Shown: positions 1 through 6,824 of the stretch, in pieces | How positions within the stretch are numbered: position 1 is the first letter of the stretch | Layout of the letters: the number at the start of each line of letters is the position of its first letter | Origin: CANHEE01 sp043777755 | GTDB lineage: Bacteria; Bacteroidota; Bacteroidia; Chitinophagales; Saprospiraceae | NCBI GenBank assembly: GCA_043777755.1 | Contig: JAYWHK010000285.1 | Location: forward strand, 1 to 6,824 | Reading direction: 5' to 3' | DNA: 6,824 bases | The notes under the pieces: model-generated | The model's database searches: none | Told to the model about the DNA's origin: nothing | The model's input: the letters and a program-made list of their open reading frames with translations, nothing else | Program-made: the position numbers and the translations under genes

Positions 1-115
1 TCAATTTTTTATTTTTATAAAAATTATAAAAAAATTATAAAATTTTAGTGTCAAAAAAAATTATGCCTAAAATTTCAAAAACTGGAACATCGAGTAATAT
101 CTAATATCCGTTTTG
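1..115. other. AT-rich intergenic region downstream of the acyl-CoA dehydrogenase gene
   Basis: This stretch lies beyond the stop codon of the minus-strand dehydrogenase gene. Bases 1-62 are almost entirely A and T, with two near-identical copies of AAAATTATAAAA. Its only other structure is the left arm of the inverted repeat at 71-99. I see no gene and no GC-rich terminator hairpin. On the minus strand a run of nine T residues lies shortly after the dehydrogenase stop and could help transcription end. A 12-codon plus-strand frame (ATG at 63, stop at 99-101) overlaps the repeat arm but is too short to call a gene. Confidence 0.6.
71..99 (+). repeat. Left arm of a 29-bp imperfect inverted repeat
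   Basis: This sequence matches the minus strand of 6724-6752 at 26 of 29 positions. The inner 19 bases, ACTGGAACATCGAGTAATA (81-99), are identical, and the three mismatches are at positions 5, 6 and 10 of the arm. An exact 19-base match with balanced composition is not expected by chance in a window of this size. The two arms enclose both main genes. The better-conserved ends face inward, which is unlike ordinary transposon terminal repeats, where the outer tips are conserved. What the repeat does is unknown; a recombination site, a dispersed intergenic element or remnants of a duplicated end are all possible. Confidence 0.75.
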
Positions 116-1903
116 CTACACTATCCAATTTTTATCAACGGTCATGGTTACACGATTGCTGCTTAGGAGTTTTTCGTGTAAAGGACGAGTTTTTGGTAAT
201 TCATATTCAAAATAGAAATCAGCGGTTGCGATTTTTCCATTGTAAAAATTCAATTCTGATTCGCCTTCGGCTGTTGCAAGTGCTTTTTGAGCAACAACAG
301 CTTGTTTTAGCCATTGCCAACCTATCGTTACGTAGCCAAAATACTCCAAATACAAAGTCGCATCGGCTAAAAATACCTCGGGCGTTTCTGTTTTTGCCAA
401 ACCAATCAAATGTTGCGTACATTCTTTTAGTTTTTGAGCGGAAAGACCTAATTTCTGAGCCATTGGAGCTAAATTTGCTATCGTACTGGCTTCGCCAATC
501 ACTTTCATCAGTTCATTTCCGAAAAGTTCAACAGCTTTTCCATTTTTCATCATTATTTTTCTACCCAAAATATCCATGCCATGAATGGTCGTTGTGCCTT
601 CATAAATGGTATTGATTGGGATTTCACGGTAGTACTGTTCAATCGGGAAATCGTCGCAATAACCAGCTCCTCCGAGTGATTGCATCGCTGTTTTGACCGA
701 AATAATACCCATTTCTGAAGGATACGTTTTCGCCATTGGTGTCAATAATTCCAAAAGTAAATGTGCATTTTCTTTTTCTTCGCCTTCGGCAGCGTGCGCG
801 ACATCTGCCAAATAACTACATTCCAATAACAGCGAAATTCCGCCTTCCACGATGGCTTTTTGCAACAACAACATTCGACGAACCTCAGCGTGTTCGATGA
901 TTAATATTTGTGGTTGAGTAGCATCTTTATTGCTTGGGTGACGACCTTGCGGACGCTCATTAGCGTATTTCAAACTCGCATAATAAGCAGCCGAAGCGTT
1001 TGCAAACGCCACTAAACCTGTTCCAATACGAGCTTCGTTCATCATTTGGAACATATATGGCAGACCTTGGTTTGCTTGTCCTACGATGTAACCTTCGCAA
1101 TTGTCCGCTTCGCCATACATCAAATGGGCAGCAACATAATTTTTTTGCCCCATTTTTCCATACACGCCAGCGGTCGTAACGTCATTGTCAGAACCGTCCA
1201 AACGGTATTTCGGAACAACAAAAAGCGATATGCCTTTTGTCCCAGCAGGTGCGCCTTTCAGACGTGCCAAAAGTAAGTGAACAACATTGTCCACGGCATC
1301 GTGATCACCACCAGAAATGTATATTTTTTGACCTTTTATCTTGTAAACACCTTCTTTTTCTGTTGCTTCGGCACTTGCTATGACATCAGAAAGCGAGCTT
1401 CCTGCCTGAGGTTCAGTCAGTGCCATTGTTCCTTGCCAAGCACCAGAGTACATATTTGGTAGGTAATCTTGCTTCAGTTCCTCACTACCGTAAGTGGCGA
1501 TTAGGTTCGCTGCTCCAGCTGTCAAGAACGGGTAGCAAGCGTTTATCGAAGCTGCATAAAACGTTGCCAAACCACAGTTGGCTAACGTAATAGGCATTTG
1601 ACTACCGCCTTGCTCATAAGGTGCGTTGGCAGAAATCCAGCCACCATCAGCAATGGCTTGAATGATGTTTTTTAGTTGCGGATGCACGTGTACGGTGCGC
1701 CCATCAGGAACAGTGACTTTGAAGCGATCCATGTCCTTGTTGTAAGGAAAAATCACATTGTCAGCGATTTGTTTGGCAGCGTCAAGTGCCATATCGAAGG
1801 CTTCTTGGTCGTAGTCTTGATAGTATTCAAAACGTTTTAAATCAGAAGCTTTCAGCACTTCGTGGAGTAAAAATCGTAGGTTACGATGACTTATGTATTG
1901 CAT
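116..1903 (-). CDS. Acyl-CoA dehydrogenase, large DmdC-like type with C-terminal extension
   Basis: This is a complete 595-residue FAD-dependent acyl-CoA dehydrogenase, expected in the cytoplasm. The family oxidises acyl-CoA to trans-2-enoyl-CoA and passes electrons to electron transfer flavoprotein. Seen here: a short N-terminal family segment (about 1-35), the alpha-helical N domain (about 36-155), the flavin motif ALTEPQAGSSLSDV (161-174) with KIYISGGDHD (193-202) in the beta domain, and the C-terminal helical domain (about 275-450). That last domain has the QSLGGAGY motif (408-415) and IYEGT, whose Glu435 is the expected catalytic base. Residues about 460-590 form the extra C-terminal domain that separates these roughly 600-residue enzymes from the 380-residue short-chain type. 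The family includes 3-methylmercaptopropionyl-CoA dehydrogenase (DmdC), but many Bacteroidota carry such enzymes and the substrate cannot be read from sequence. The ATG at 1903 is chosen because the family N-terminus begins there and the upstream DNA is AT-rich. G+C is visibly higher than in the neighbouring gene. No damage is seen. Confidence 0.95.
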   Translation of the reverse strand: MQYISHRNLRFLLHEVLKASDLKRFEYYQDYDQEAFDMALDAAKQIADNVIFPYNKDMDRFKVTVPDGRTVHVHPQLKNIIQAIADGGWISANAPYEQGGSQMPITLANCGLATFYAASINACYPFLTAGAANLIATYGSEELKQDYLPNMYSGAWQGTMALTEPQAGSSLSDVIASAEATEKEGVYKIKGQKIYISGGDHDAVDNVVHLLLARLKGAPAGTKGISLFVVPKYRLDGSDNDVTTAGVYGKMGQKNYVAAHLMYGEADNCEGYIVGQANQGLPYMFQMMNEARIGTGLVAFANASAAYYASLKYANERPQGRHPSNKDATQPQILIIEHAEVRRMLLLQKAIVEGGISLLLECSYLADVAHAAEGEEKENAHLLLELLTPMAKTYPSEMGIISVKTAMQSLGGAGYCDDFPIEQYYREIPINTIYEGTTTIHGMDILGRKIMMKNGKAVELFGNELMKVIGEASTIANLAPMAQKLGLSAQKLKECTQHLIGLAKTETPEVFLADATLYLEYFGYVTIGWQWLKQAVVAQKALATAEGESELNFYNGKIATADFYFEYELPKTRPLHEKLLSSNRVTMTVDKNWIV

Positions 1904-1915
1904 TTTAATTTAGTT

Positions 1916-1931
1916 TAGCGAATTTTCGCTA
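1916..1931. promoter_or_regulatory. 16-bp palindrome at the dehydrogenase transcription start, candidate operator
   Basis: The sequence TAGCGAATTTTCGCTA consists of two 7-base arms (TAGCGAA/TTCGCTA) around two central bases. It directly abuts the candidate -7 box at 1932-1939 and so covers the expected start of transcription, 12 bases before the ATG. It could be an operator for a dimeric repressor or a small hairpin at the very 5' end of the mRNA. No regulator gene is in the window, so which of these it is remains inference. Confidence 0.45.
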
Positions 1932-1939
1932 CAAATATA
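1932..1939 (-). promoter_or_regulatory. Candidate Bacteroidota -7 box for the acyl-CoA dehydrogenase gene
   Basis: On the minus strand this reads TATATTTG, a full match to the Bacteroidota primary sigma factor -7 element TAnnTTTG. It lies about 28 bases upstream of the ATG at 1903. The expected -33 TTG element is not clear; only a T-run is present at about the right distance. The box lies in the 75-base gap after the stop codon of the large surface-protein gene, so the dehydrogenase is probably transcribed from its own promoter and not only by read-through. Confidence 0.5.
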
Positions 1940-1978
1940 AGGCTATTTTTTTAATTAAAAATAAAATTTTGATTTTTG

Positions 1979-4900
1979 CTAAATTTTACTAAACTTCTTT
2001 ACCCATTTTTTATTGTTTTGCATTATTTCAATATAATAAATGCCGCTTGCGAGAGTACCGATATTGATATTTTCTATTTTGTTTTTTTCTAAAAAAGTGG
2101 TGGAAAAAACTTTTTGCCCCAAAGTGTTATAGATAAACAACTGGTTTTTTTCTTCAAAAAAAGAATTTGCTATAATGGTGAAATTATCCAGTACAGGATT
2201 TGGTGCGATGCTAAAAAAAGTAGTTTCATCATTTTGACTTTCGTTAATGGTCGTGCTTTTAGATCCATTGACGCAAATTTCGTAGCTACCTTTTATGTTT
2301 TCATAACTCCACAAGCGAAAATATAAAGTTTCACCAATTGTAAGATTTTTTAAAGTGTCATTTTGACAAATATCTGTAATGAAGGCAACAGAACCAGTAT
2401 TTCGATAAACAGCAATTTTGGGCGTTGTGCCTTGTGGTTTTTTTATGAAATTAAAATACAATTCCTTACTTTTAATCAGGGTTTTAAACCAAATATCAGG
2501 TGTTGGTGCTAAAAAACCACATGATTTTAGCGGAATAATTGGAGAAAGGGTAATTGTTGCCAAATCACTTGCGATGGAAAGTGGTGCTATACATTTTCCA
2601 TCGGGGTCAGTAATAAGTTCGCTTGCGCCATTGATTTCATCGTTTTCGAGCATTGTTTTTACACAAATTTCAAAATCAGCATAGTTATCAAAAGGATTTT
2701 TATTAAAAATATTTATTTTATATTTTTTTCCTTCGATTAATAATAAAGGCTTGTTGGGATATTCTTCTTTTTCTTTGCAAGCAACAAGAATCAATGAGCT
2801 GGAAGTGTTTTCTTCTAAAAAAAGCTCATAGGTCAATTTTGCATTTGGACTAAGATTTTTTAAATCAATAACATGATAGCCTTTTTTTGCAATAAATTCG
2901 TACCAAACACTGCGTGGAACATACGAGCAACCCGAACTATTGGTTTCATATTGGGCAGCGAGTGTTGTTCCTTTTGTTGTATTTGCGCAAACAGCATTGG
3001 CACTAACTGGAAGTGATATTGCGTTTTCTGCTAAGTCATTTTTAGGACGATTCGGATACGATACAATGGCAATATCAAACGTTAAATTGGCATTGTTCTG
3101 TAAAATTTGACTTTCTGAATCTTTTGGTATTTTTGAAAATCTTACGCTAAAATAATAAAATTTTCCTGTCACTAAATCCTCTAAAGTACTGTCTTGCGTA
3201 TTGTAAATAGGCGCTCCTGAGCCTTCAGCACAAGAATTGATTACAAAAAAATCATAATAATTAACTTCATGTAAGCTATCTGTCTTAATATTGTCAATAA
3301 TGATTTTATGTCTTTTTGATTTAGCTAAAAATTTGAACCAAACTTCAGTAAAATTAGCACCTTGGCTCCATTCAATTGGCGAACCTACTGTTTTTACATT
3401 AAGTTTTTGAGAAGGAATGATCCCTAAATTGACAGGAATTGTCAATGCTTTTTGGCAAGTATAGGCAGAAAAATTTACATTGCTTTGGGTCACTGCAAGC
3501 TCAAATATTTCTTCTGTTTTTCTACCAAATTCAAAGTTTTGTACCACGGCAATATAATATTCAGCTCCGTTATTCAAACCGCCTAAGAGCAAACTGCTAT
3601 TGCTGCTATCGGCAGGGTTTTGAATAATACGATTTAGAACCAAATCACCACAACCGCCTCTTAGAACAGCAATTTTATGGATTTGTACTTTTTTAGTATC
3701 ATAATATTTGGATTTAAACCAAATTCTATGCTGTGTGGCTGTTGCGGTGAATTTATACCAAGAAACACCTACTCCTTGTAAAAGATGCAAAGAGCTAAAA
3801 TTCCAAGCATTCACTCCCTTCGTATAATTCAATGGCGTAAGTGATTCATTTACAGTGATTTCTGCTGCACTTTGACATTCTTCATTCGATTCATTTGGTA
3901 AATCAATAAGGTGGAAATCAAATTCAGTAGTTCCATCAATGCCTTTGTCTGAAAATTTCAAATAATAAACTTTGTTTGGGATTAGCTTATAAAAAATCAC
4001 CAAACTATCGGTTTCGGGGCTAACACACTGAACATGAAATAAATTGTTACAGTCTCCGATGTATAATCCACCATTCATTTCACCTACGTTGATAGGTTTT
4101 TTTAGCTTAAAATACAAGGCGGCTTTGTCCGTTTTTGGCGTAAATTTGTACCACAAGTCACGCTCGTCCAAACTACAAAAATCATTTGTATTTTCAACAT
4201 TTGTATTTTTTAAATCACCAGTGTATTTATGAATGATATTTGTAGGTTCGTTGAGTTCAATAGTAATCGCATTTTTACAAAAATCGTTGGCTACGTTTGG
4301 CACTGCTTCAATCGACATTTGGTAAGAAATATCCTTTGCTGCTGCCAATTTAATGTAATAATAAGCTGAAGTATCTACAAAAGAAAAGGTGTATTCATAC
4401 ACTACATTCATTGTGGTATCATGCGCATAGATTATTTTGCAAACAACTGGAGTAAGATTATTACAAGTTCCTTTCAATACTTGAATCGTAAATTGCTCTG
4501 CTGATAAGTACTCGAAATTTGTTTTTATGTTAGAAAACTTGAATTTATAGGTATTATTTATAGGTTTAATTTTATACCAAATTGCTTTTGTACCAAAAAA
4601 ATTACCACAAGAATGGCTATAAATAGAATCTATCGAAGACCATTTATGGTCAATAGGAAATATTTTATTGCTTGAGATATCCAATTCTTTTGCTATGCCA
4701 CATTCGTCTTCCTTGTGTATTGGTGGCGAAACAAATGCAATATCATAAGTATCGTAAAACCGCCACACGTTGAAAGGGTAGTTTGTATGTATCAATTGAA
4801 ATTTTATTCTTTCACCAACTTTCAGTCGTTCAAAAACAAGTATCGTATCATTTAAAATATTGCCAGCGTGAACATTTTGAATATATTGACAATCTTTCGT

Positions 4901-6643
4901 TGCAAATCCAGCAGTTCCAAAAGAAAAAGTATCTAATTGTGGCTTAAAATTTTTGATAACTAAATGATGGACGGTTTGAGTTGGTGTAAATTCATACCAT
5001 TTACTGTTCAATTCAGAATAACCTAAACGATTGTCCATCGTATCTTTGACGCTATTTATTGCCATCAATGTTGGATTAATAGGGATTAATTTAGCGTCTT
5101 TACAAGTTTCATTTTTTGGAATATTGGGTAAGTAGTACAATTGAAAATCAAATGCTACGTGTGGACCAGCTAAATATTTAATATTGTACGTTTTGGAGGT
5201 GTCAAGTATCAATAACTTTTTTTCAGCATTGTAAAATGTAGGTGGTGGAAAGAATAATCCGTTTACTTTACAATCTTCATATAATTGAAACTCAATCGAA
5301 CCAGGCACATAATTATGCAAATTCAAAACCTCCCAAACAACATGCTTTTGCTTGGGCTTAAACTTATACCATCTCACTTTTTTATTTATTTCTGTGTAAA
5401 ACGTATCTTTTTTTATAAAATCACTTACTAAAATCTCCTTAGAAGTTGAACACTTATTTGCATCAAATACAGTTGGTTCATTGACAGAAATATTAAACTC
5501 ATAAGGAAATTTGGTGTTATTAGCCCAACTATTAAGATGAACCCTAACAAAATAGGTCGTGCCAATGGTCAAGTCATCAAGGATTAATTGCCCTGTATCA
5601 AAAACATCATTGCTACATTTTTCTAAAATTAACTGGTCACAATTGCCACGAAATACCTCTTTCGTAATCTTAGTGTTGTTAGGATTTGTAATATTATTAT
5701 GTACAAGGAGATGAAACTCTTGTGTTGCTACAAATTTATACCAAACATCAACATTGTAAGGATAGGCATCTTTGCAAGCATTGCCAAATACATTAGGCGG
5801 AATACTATCGCAAGTGGCATTGTAAAGTCGGCATTTTTCGTAAAATTTCGTTTTGTAGCCAATATTCATGGGCAATATAATGGCATTTTTACAAAAATCA
5901 TTTTTGGGATAAAACTTGGGTAATGTGTCCAAATGCAAGCCAAAAGTTGTGTATTTTAATGGACTTCGTGCTAAACCAATTGTTCTTATATGGTATATTT
6001 TTCCTTTTTCTAAACCCTTAATTTGATAAAAATTGATTTCACAATCTTGCAACAAGATACTATCACATTCGTTTTTGTAAAGAAAAAAGAACAACTCTGT
6101 CTCAAATGTAGTGTTACTTTCACTGATTTTGTCACTCAAAACCAAAGTTGCCACTGAATCAACAGCTTTGAATTTAAACCACACATCAGGGGTTCTTTTT
6201 TCGCTAAAATCAAAATTAGAGAAATTATCACAAGTAATTTTTGGCAAAATGCTTGGTGTTGCGCCTTGCGTTGTGTAGCGTTTTGGTGTAAAAGGAAACC
6301 CTGTTTCGTTCATTTCCAAAGCTATCGCATCACAAACTTTGTCATTGACTGGCGGAGCATCTATTTTTGGCGAAGTGATACAAATTTTGAAAGTGTTTTC
6401 TTTGAAAAAAGGTTGATTTTCACTATGATTTCGCACTCTAACAAAGTAAATACTGTCTTTTTCGGTAAAAAAAGTATTTTTTAATAAATAATCAGTATCG
6501 CAATTGTAAGGTACAATTTTTCCATTGATGCGTTGAAAAATATCGTATTGTATTTTTTTGTTTTCAGATTGTGTCAAGATTTCAAGCTCAACAGTTTGCA
6601 TTTTTTGCATTGCTTTGAATTTATACCATACGTCTTGTGGCAT
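1979..6643 (-). CDS. Giant repetitive surface protein with T9SS type A sorting domain, 5' end missing
   Basis: This 1554-residue open frame (from the first available ATG) encodes a secreted protein. Eleven diverged domains each centre on W-[YF]-[KE]-F/I. The signature Trp residues fall near 6, 154, 300, 425, 549, 689, 831, 962, 1102, 1247 and 1385, spaced 124-148 residues. Each usually opens with a segment like NDFCKNAI and contains a G-x-x-Y-Y-[IV]-[RK]-V-like strand before the next. Units 2, 3, 6 and 7 keep a C-x7-C pair (193/201, 335/343, 727/735, 865/873). Residues about 1477-1554 (FSIAPNP, IYNTLGQKV, LASGIYYIEI, then the basic tail KKWVKKFSKI) form a T9SS type A C-terminal signal, which directs export across the outer membrane and attachment or release. 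No catalytic domain is seen; adhesion or matrix binding is a guess. The ATG at 6643 cannot be the native start: it lies inside the first repeat, two residues before DVWYKF, and there is no signal peptide, which T9SS cargo needs. The gene therefore looks 5'-truncated, frameshifted or rearranged. Confidence 0.85.
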   Translation of the reverse strand: MPQDVWYKFKAMQKMQTVELEILTQSENKKIQYDIFQRINGKIVPYNCDTDYLLKNTFFTEKDSIYFVRVRNHSENQPFFKENTFKICITSPKIDAPPVNDKVCDAIALEMNETGFPFTPKRYTTQGATPSILPKITCDNFSNFDFSEKRTPDVWFKFKAVDSVATLVLSDKISESNTTFETELFFFLYKNECDSILLQDCEINFYQIKGLEKGKIYHIRTIGLARSPLKYTTFGLHLDTLPKFYPKNDFCKNAIILPMNIGYKTKFYEKCRLYNATCDSIPPNVFGNACKDAYPYNVDVWYKFVATQEFHLLVHNNITNPNNTKITKEVFRGNCDQLILEKCSNDVFDTGQLILDDLTIGTTYFVRVHLNSWANNTKFPYEFNISVNEPTVFDANKCSTSKEILVSDFIKKDTFYTEINKKVRWYKFKPKQKHVVWEVLNLHNYVPGSIEFQLYEDCKVNGLFFPPPTFYNAEKKLLILDTSKTYNIKYLAGPHVAFDFQLYYLPNIPKNETCKDAKLIPINPTLMAINSVKDTMDNRLGYSELNSKWYEFTPTQTVHHLVIKNFKPQLDTFSFGTAGFATKDCQYIQNVHAGNILNDTILVFERLKVGERIKFQLIHTNYPFNVWRFYDTYDIAFVSPPIHKEDECGIAKELDISSNKIFPIDHKWSSIDSIYSHSCGNFFGTKAIWYKIKPINNTYKFKFSNIKTNFEYLSAEQFTIQVLKGTCNNLTPVVCKIIYAHDTTMNVVYEYTFSFVDTSAYYYIKLAAAKDISYQMSIEAVPNVANDFCKNAITIELNEPTNIIHKYTGDLKNTNVENTNDFCSLDERDLWYKFTPKTDKAALYFKLKKPINVGEMNGGLYIGDCNNLFHVQCVSPETDSLVIFYKLIPNKVYYLKFSDKGIDGTTEFDFHLIDLPNESNEECQSAAEITVNESLTPLNYTKGVNAWNFSSLHLLQGVGVSWYKFTATATQHRIWFKSKYYDTKKVQIHKIAVLRGGCGDLVLNRIIQNPADSSNSSLLLGGLNNGAEYYIAVVQNFEFGRKTEEIFELAVTQSNVNFSAYTCQKALTIPVNLGIIPSQKLNVKTVGSPIEWSQGANFTEVWFKFLAKSKRHKIIIDNIKTDSLHEVNYYDFFVINSCAEGSGAPIYNTQDSTLEDLVTGKFYYFSVRFSKIPKDSESQILQNNANLTFDIAIVSYPNRPKNDLAENAISLPVSANAVCANTTKGTTLAAQYETNSSGCSYVPRSVWYEFIAKKGYHVIDLKNLSPNAKLTYELFLEENTSSSLILVACKEKEEYPNKPLLLIEGKKYKINIFNKNPFDNYADFEICVKTMLENDEINGASELITDPDGKCIAPLSIASDLATITLSPIIPLKSCGFLAPTPDIWFKTLIKSKELYFNFIKKPQGTTPKIAVYRNTGSVAFITDICQNDTLKNLTIGETLYFRLWSYENIKGSYEICVNGSKSTTINESQNDETTFFSIAPNPVLDNFTIIANSFFEEKNQLFIYNTLGQKVFSTTFLEKNKIENINIGTLASGIYYIEIMQNNKKWVKKFSKI
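1982..2215 (-). other. T9SS type A sorting domain (C-terminal signal of the surface protein)
   Basis: Residues 1477-1554 of the large protein show the order typical of this roughly 75-residue beta domain. It opens with APNP (about 1480-1483), continues with a strand ending in IYNTLGQKVF (1504-1513), then NINIGTLASGIYYIEI (1525-1540) and a lysine-rich end. In this family the domain is recognised by the T9SS translocon and often removed by the PorU sortase. It is full length, so the 3' end of the gene is intact. Confidence 0.9.
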
Positions 6644-6735
6644 ATTCGTGACACAATCTGGAATAGGGTTTTGGGTAAAAGTTGCACCAAATAATGTCCC
6701 AATCTGGGTGTCTAAACAATTGCTATTACTCGATG
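2264..6735 (-). repeat. Protein-level repeat array, about eleven W-Y-K-F domains
   Basis: The array covers residues 1-1460 of the open frame plus roughly 30 upstream in-frame residues that complete the first unit. Approximate unit starts (residues) are upstream of 1, then 98, 247, 394, 511, 645, 785, 919, 1059, 1200 and 1333. The units are strongly diverged, so the array is old, but a 17-base identity remains between units 7 and 3 (4269-4285 and 5883-5899, both encoding FCKNA). The last two units (10 and 11) lack the opening cysteine. The general pattern resembles the beta-sandwich PPC-like domains common in Bacteroidota secreted proteins; that family assignment is inference. Confidence 0.75.
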
Positions 6736-6752
6736 TTCCAGTATTTCGAATT
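6724..6752 (-). repeat. Right arm of the 29-bp imperfect inverted repeat
   Basis: This is the minus-strand partner of 71-99, with the identical 19-base core at 6724-6742. It lies inside the open frame of the broken surface-protein gene, where the core encodes TGTSSN, and it marks the upstream limit of recognisable coding sequence. In the left arm the same frame also reads TGTSSN before a stop. The two arms are 6.6 kb apart and oppositely oriented. Confidence 0.75.
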
Positions 6753-6774
6753 ATTAGCTTATGATAAAATCGCC

Positions 6775-6782
6775 TATCTTTG
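6775..6782 (+). promoter_or_regulatory. Candidate Bacteroidota -7 box for a divergent gene at the right edge
   Basis: TATCTTTG is a full match to TAnnTTTG. It ends only 9 bases before the ATG at 6792, so the transcript would be nearly leaderless. No good -33 TTG element is seen at the expected distance. It is plausible because it points toward a start codon, but an 8-base match in AT-rich DNA can occur by chance. Confidence 0.35.
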
Positions 6783-6791
6783 TGTTAGAAA

Positions 6792-6824
6792 ATGAAACAT
6801 AAAGATATGCTAATAAGTGTTTTT
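6792..6824 (+). CDS. Probable start of a divergent gene, cut by the window end
   Basis: Eleven codons (MKHKDMLISVF) are open from an ATG to the edge. The two lysines followed by a rising hydrophobic stretch look like the first residues of a signal peptide or membrane anchor. The ATG is preceded by an A-rich stretch, as is common in Bacteroidota, and by a candidate -7 box at 6775-6782. The product cannot be identified from so few residues. A competing reading is a minus-strand frame open from the edge to a TAA near 6757, so the call is tentative. Confidence 0.4.
   Translation, partial: MKHKDMLISVF

Larger units (their letters stand above)
6644..6784 (-). pseudogene. In-frame 5' continuation of the surface-protein gene without a start codon
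   Basis: The reading frame of the large gene continues 47 codons upstream of the ATG at 6643 to an in-frame TAA at 6785-6787. The part nearest the ATG is clearly protein-coding in character. It contains NCLDTQIG, FGATFTQNPIPDC and VTN leading straight into DVWYKF, which is the front half of the first repeat. There is no ATG, GTG or TTG in the frame, and no hydrophobic signal peptide. Farther upstream (6743-6784) the translation is charged and unlike the repeats. The break in coding sense falls at or near the inverted-repeat arm at 6724-6752. An upstream frameshift or assembly error is an alternative; in that case the missing start would lie to the right of the window. Confidence 0.65.

Noticed and set aside
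193..615. Plus-strand open frame of 140 codons inside the acyl-CoA dehydrogenase gene
   Set aside because: It lies fully antisense to a complete, well-conserved enzyme gene. Its translation has no recognisable domain, and no promoter or suitable context is seen.
1948..1961. AT-only palindrome TTTTTAATTAAAAA as a terminator of the surface-protein gene
   Set aside because: It contains no G or C pairs, so a stable RNA hairpin is unlikely, and such palindromes are common in AT-rich intergenic DNA.
2906..2922. A sequence resembling the inverted-repeat core (TGGAACATACGAGCAA)
   Set aside because: It differs by an insertion and a substitution and is explained by the coding of SGCSYVP within the tenth repeat domain.
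4269..5899. 17-base direct repeat at 4269-4285 and 5883-5899 as a recombination or mobile-element mark
   Set aside because: Both copies encode the same FCKNA opening of repeat units in the same frame, so they are remnants of domain duplication.
71..6752. Transposon with 29-bp terminal inverted repeats carrying the two genes
   Set aside because: There is no transposase or integrase. The more conserved ends of the arms face inward, and no flanking target duplication is visible.
6558..6764. Plus-strand frame of 68 codons ending in LLLLDVPVFRIISL, with the left repeat arm encoding a similar LLDVPVF on the minus strand
   Set aside because: The shared peptide is explained by the DNA inverted repeat itself. 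Most of this frame is antisense to the repeat domain of the surface protein.

Overview
The window looks like chromosomal DNA from an AT-rich member of the Bacteroidota. Two independent signs support this. A very large surface protein ends in a type IX secretion system (T9SS) type A sorting domain, and candidate promoters match the Bacteroidota -7 element TAnnTTTG (TATATTTG ahead of one gene, TATCTTTG at the right end). The genus cannot be named from this sequence.

Layout from left to right. Bases 1-115 are very AT-rich and non-coding, and carry one arm (71-99) of a 29-bp inverted repeat. Bases 116-1903 on the minus strand encode a complete 595-residue acyl-CoA dehydrogenase of the large, C-terminally extended (DmdC-like) type, with its catalytic glutamate in place. 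Bases 1904-1978 are a short intergenic gap with a candidate promoter and a 16-bp palindrome lying across the expected transcription start. Bases 1979-6643 on the minus strand hold a 1554-residue open frame. It is made of eleven diverged, roughly 125-150-residue secreted beta-type repeats (W-[YF]-[KE]-F signature) followed by the T9SS sorting domain. Its reading frame stays open up to 6784 and still makes sense to about 6735, but no start codon or signal peptide is found there, so the gene appears to be cut off or broken at its 5' end. The second arm of the inverted repeat (6724-6752) sits exactly where the coding sense is lost. At 6792 the first 11 codons of a probable divergent plus-strand gene run off the window.

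The two main genes are unlikely to work together. One is a cytoplasmic flavoenzyme acting on acyl-CoA thioesters, with its own promoter and a clearly higher G+C content. The other is a low-G+C cell-surface protein. The most interesting point is the coincidence of the broken 5' end with an inverted repeat whose partner lies 6.6 kb away. It suggests a past or ongoing rearrangement, but the sequence alone does not prove it.
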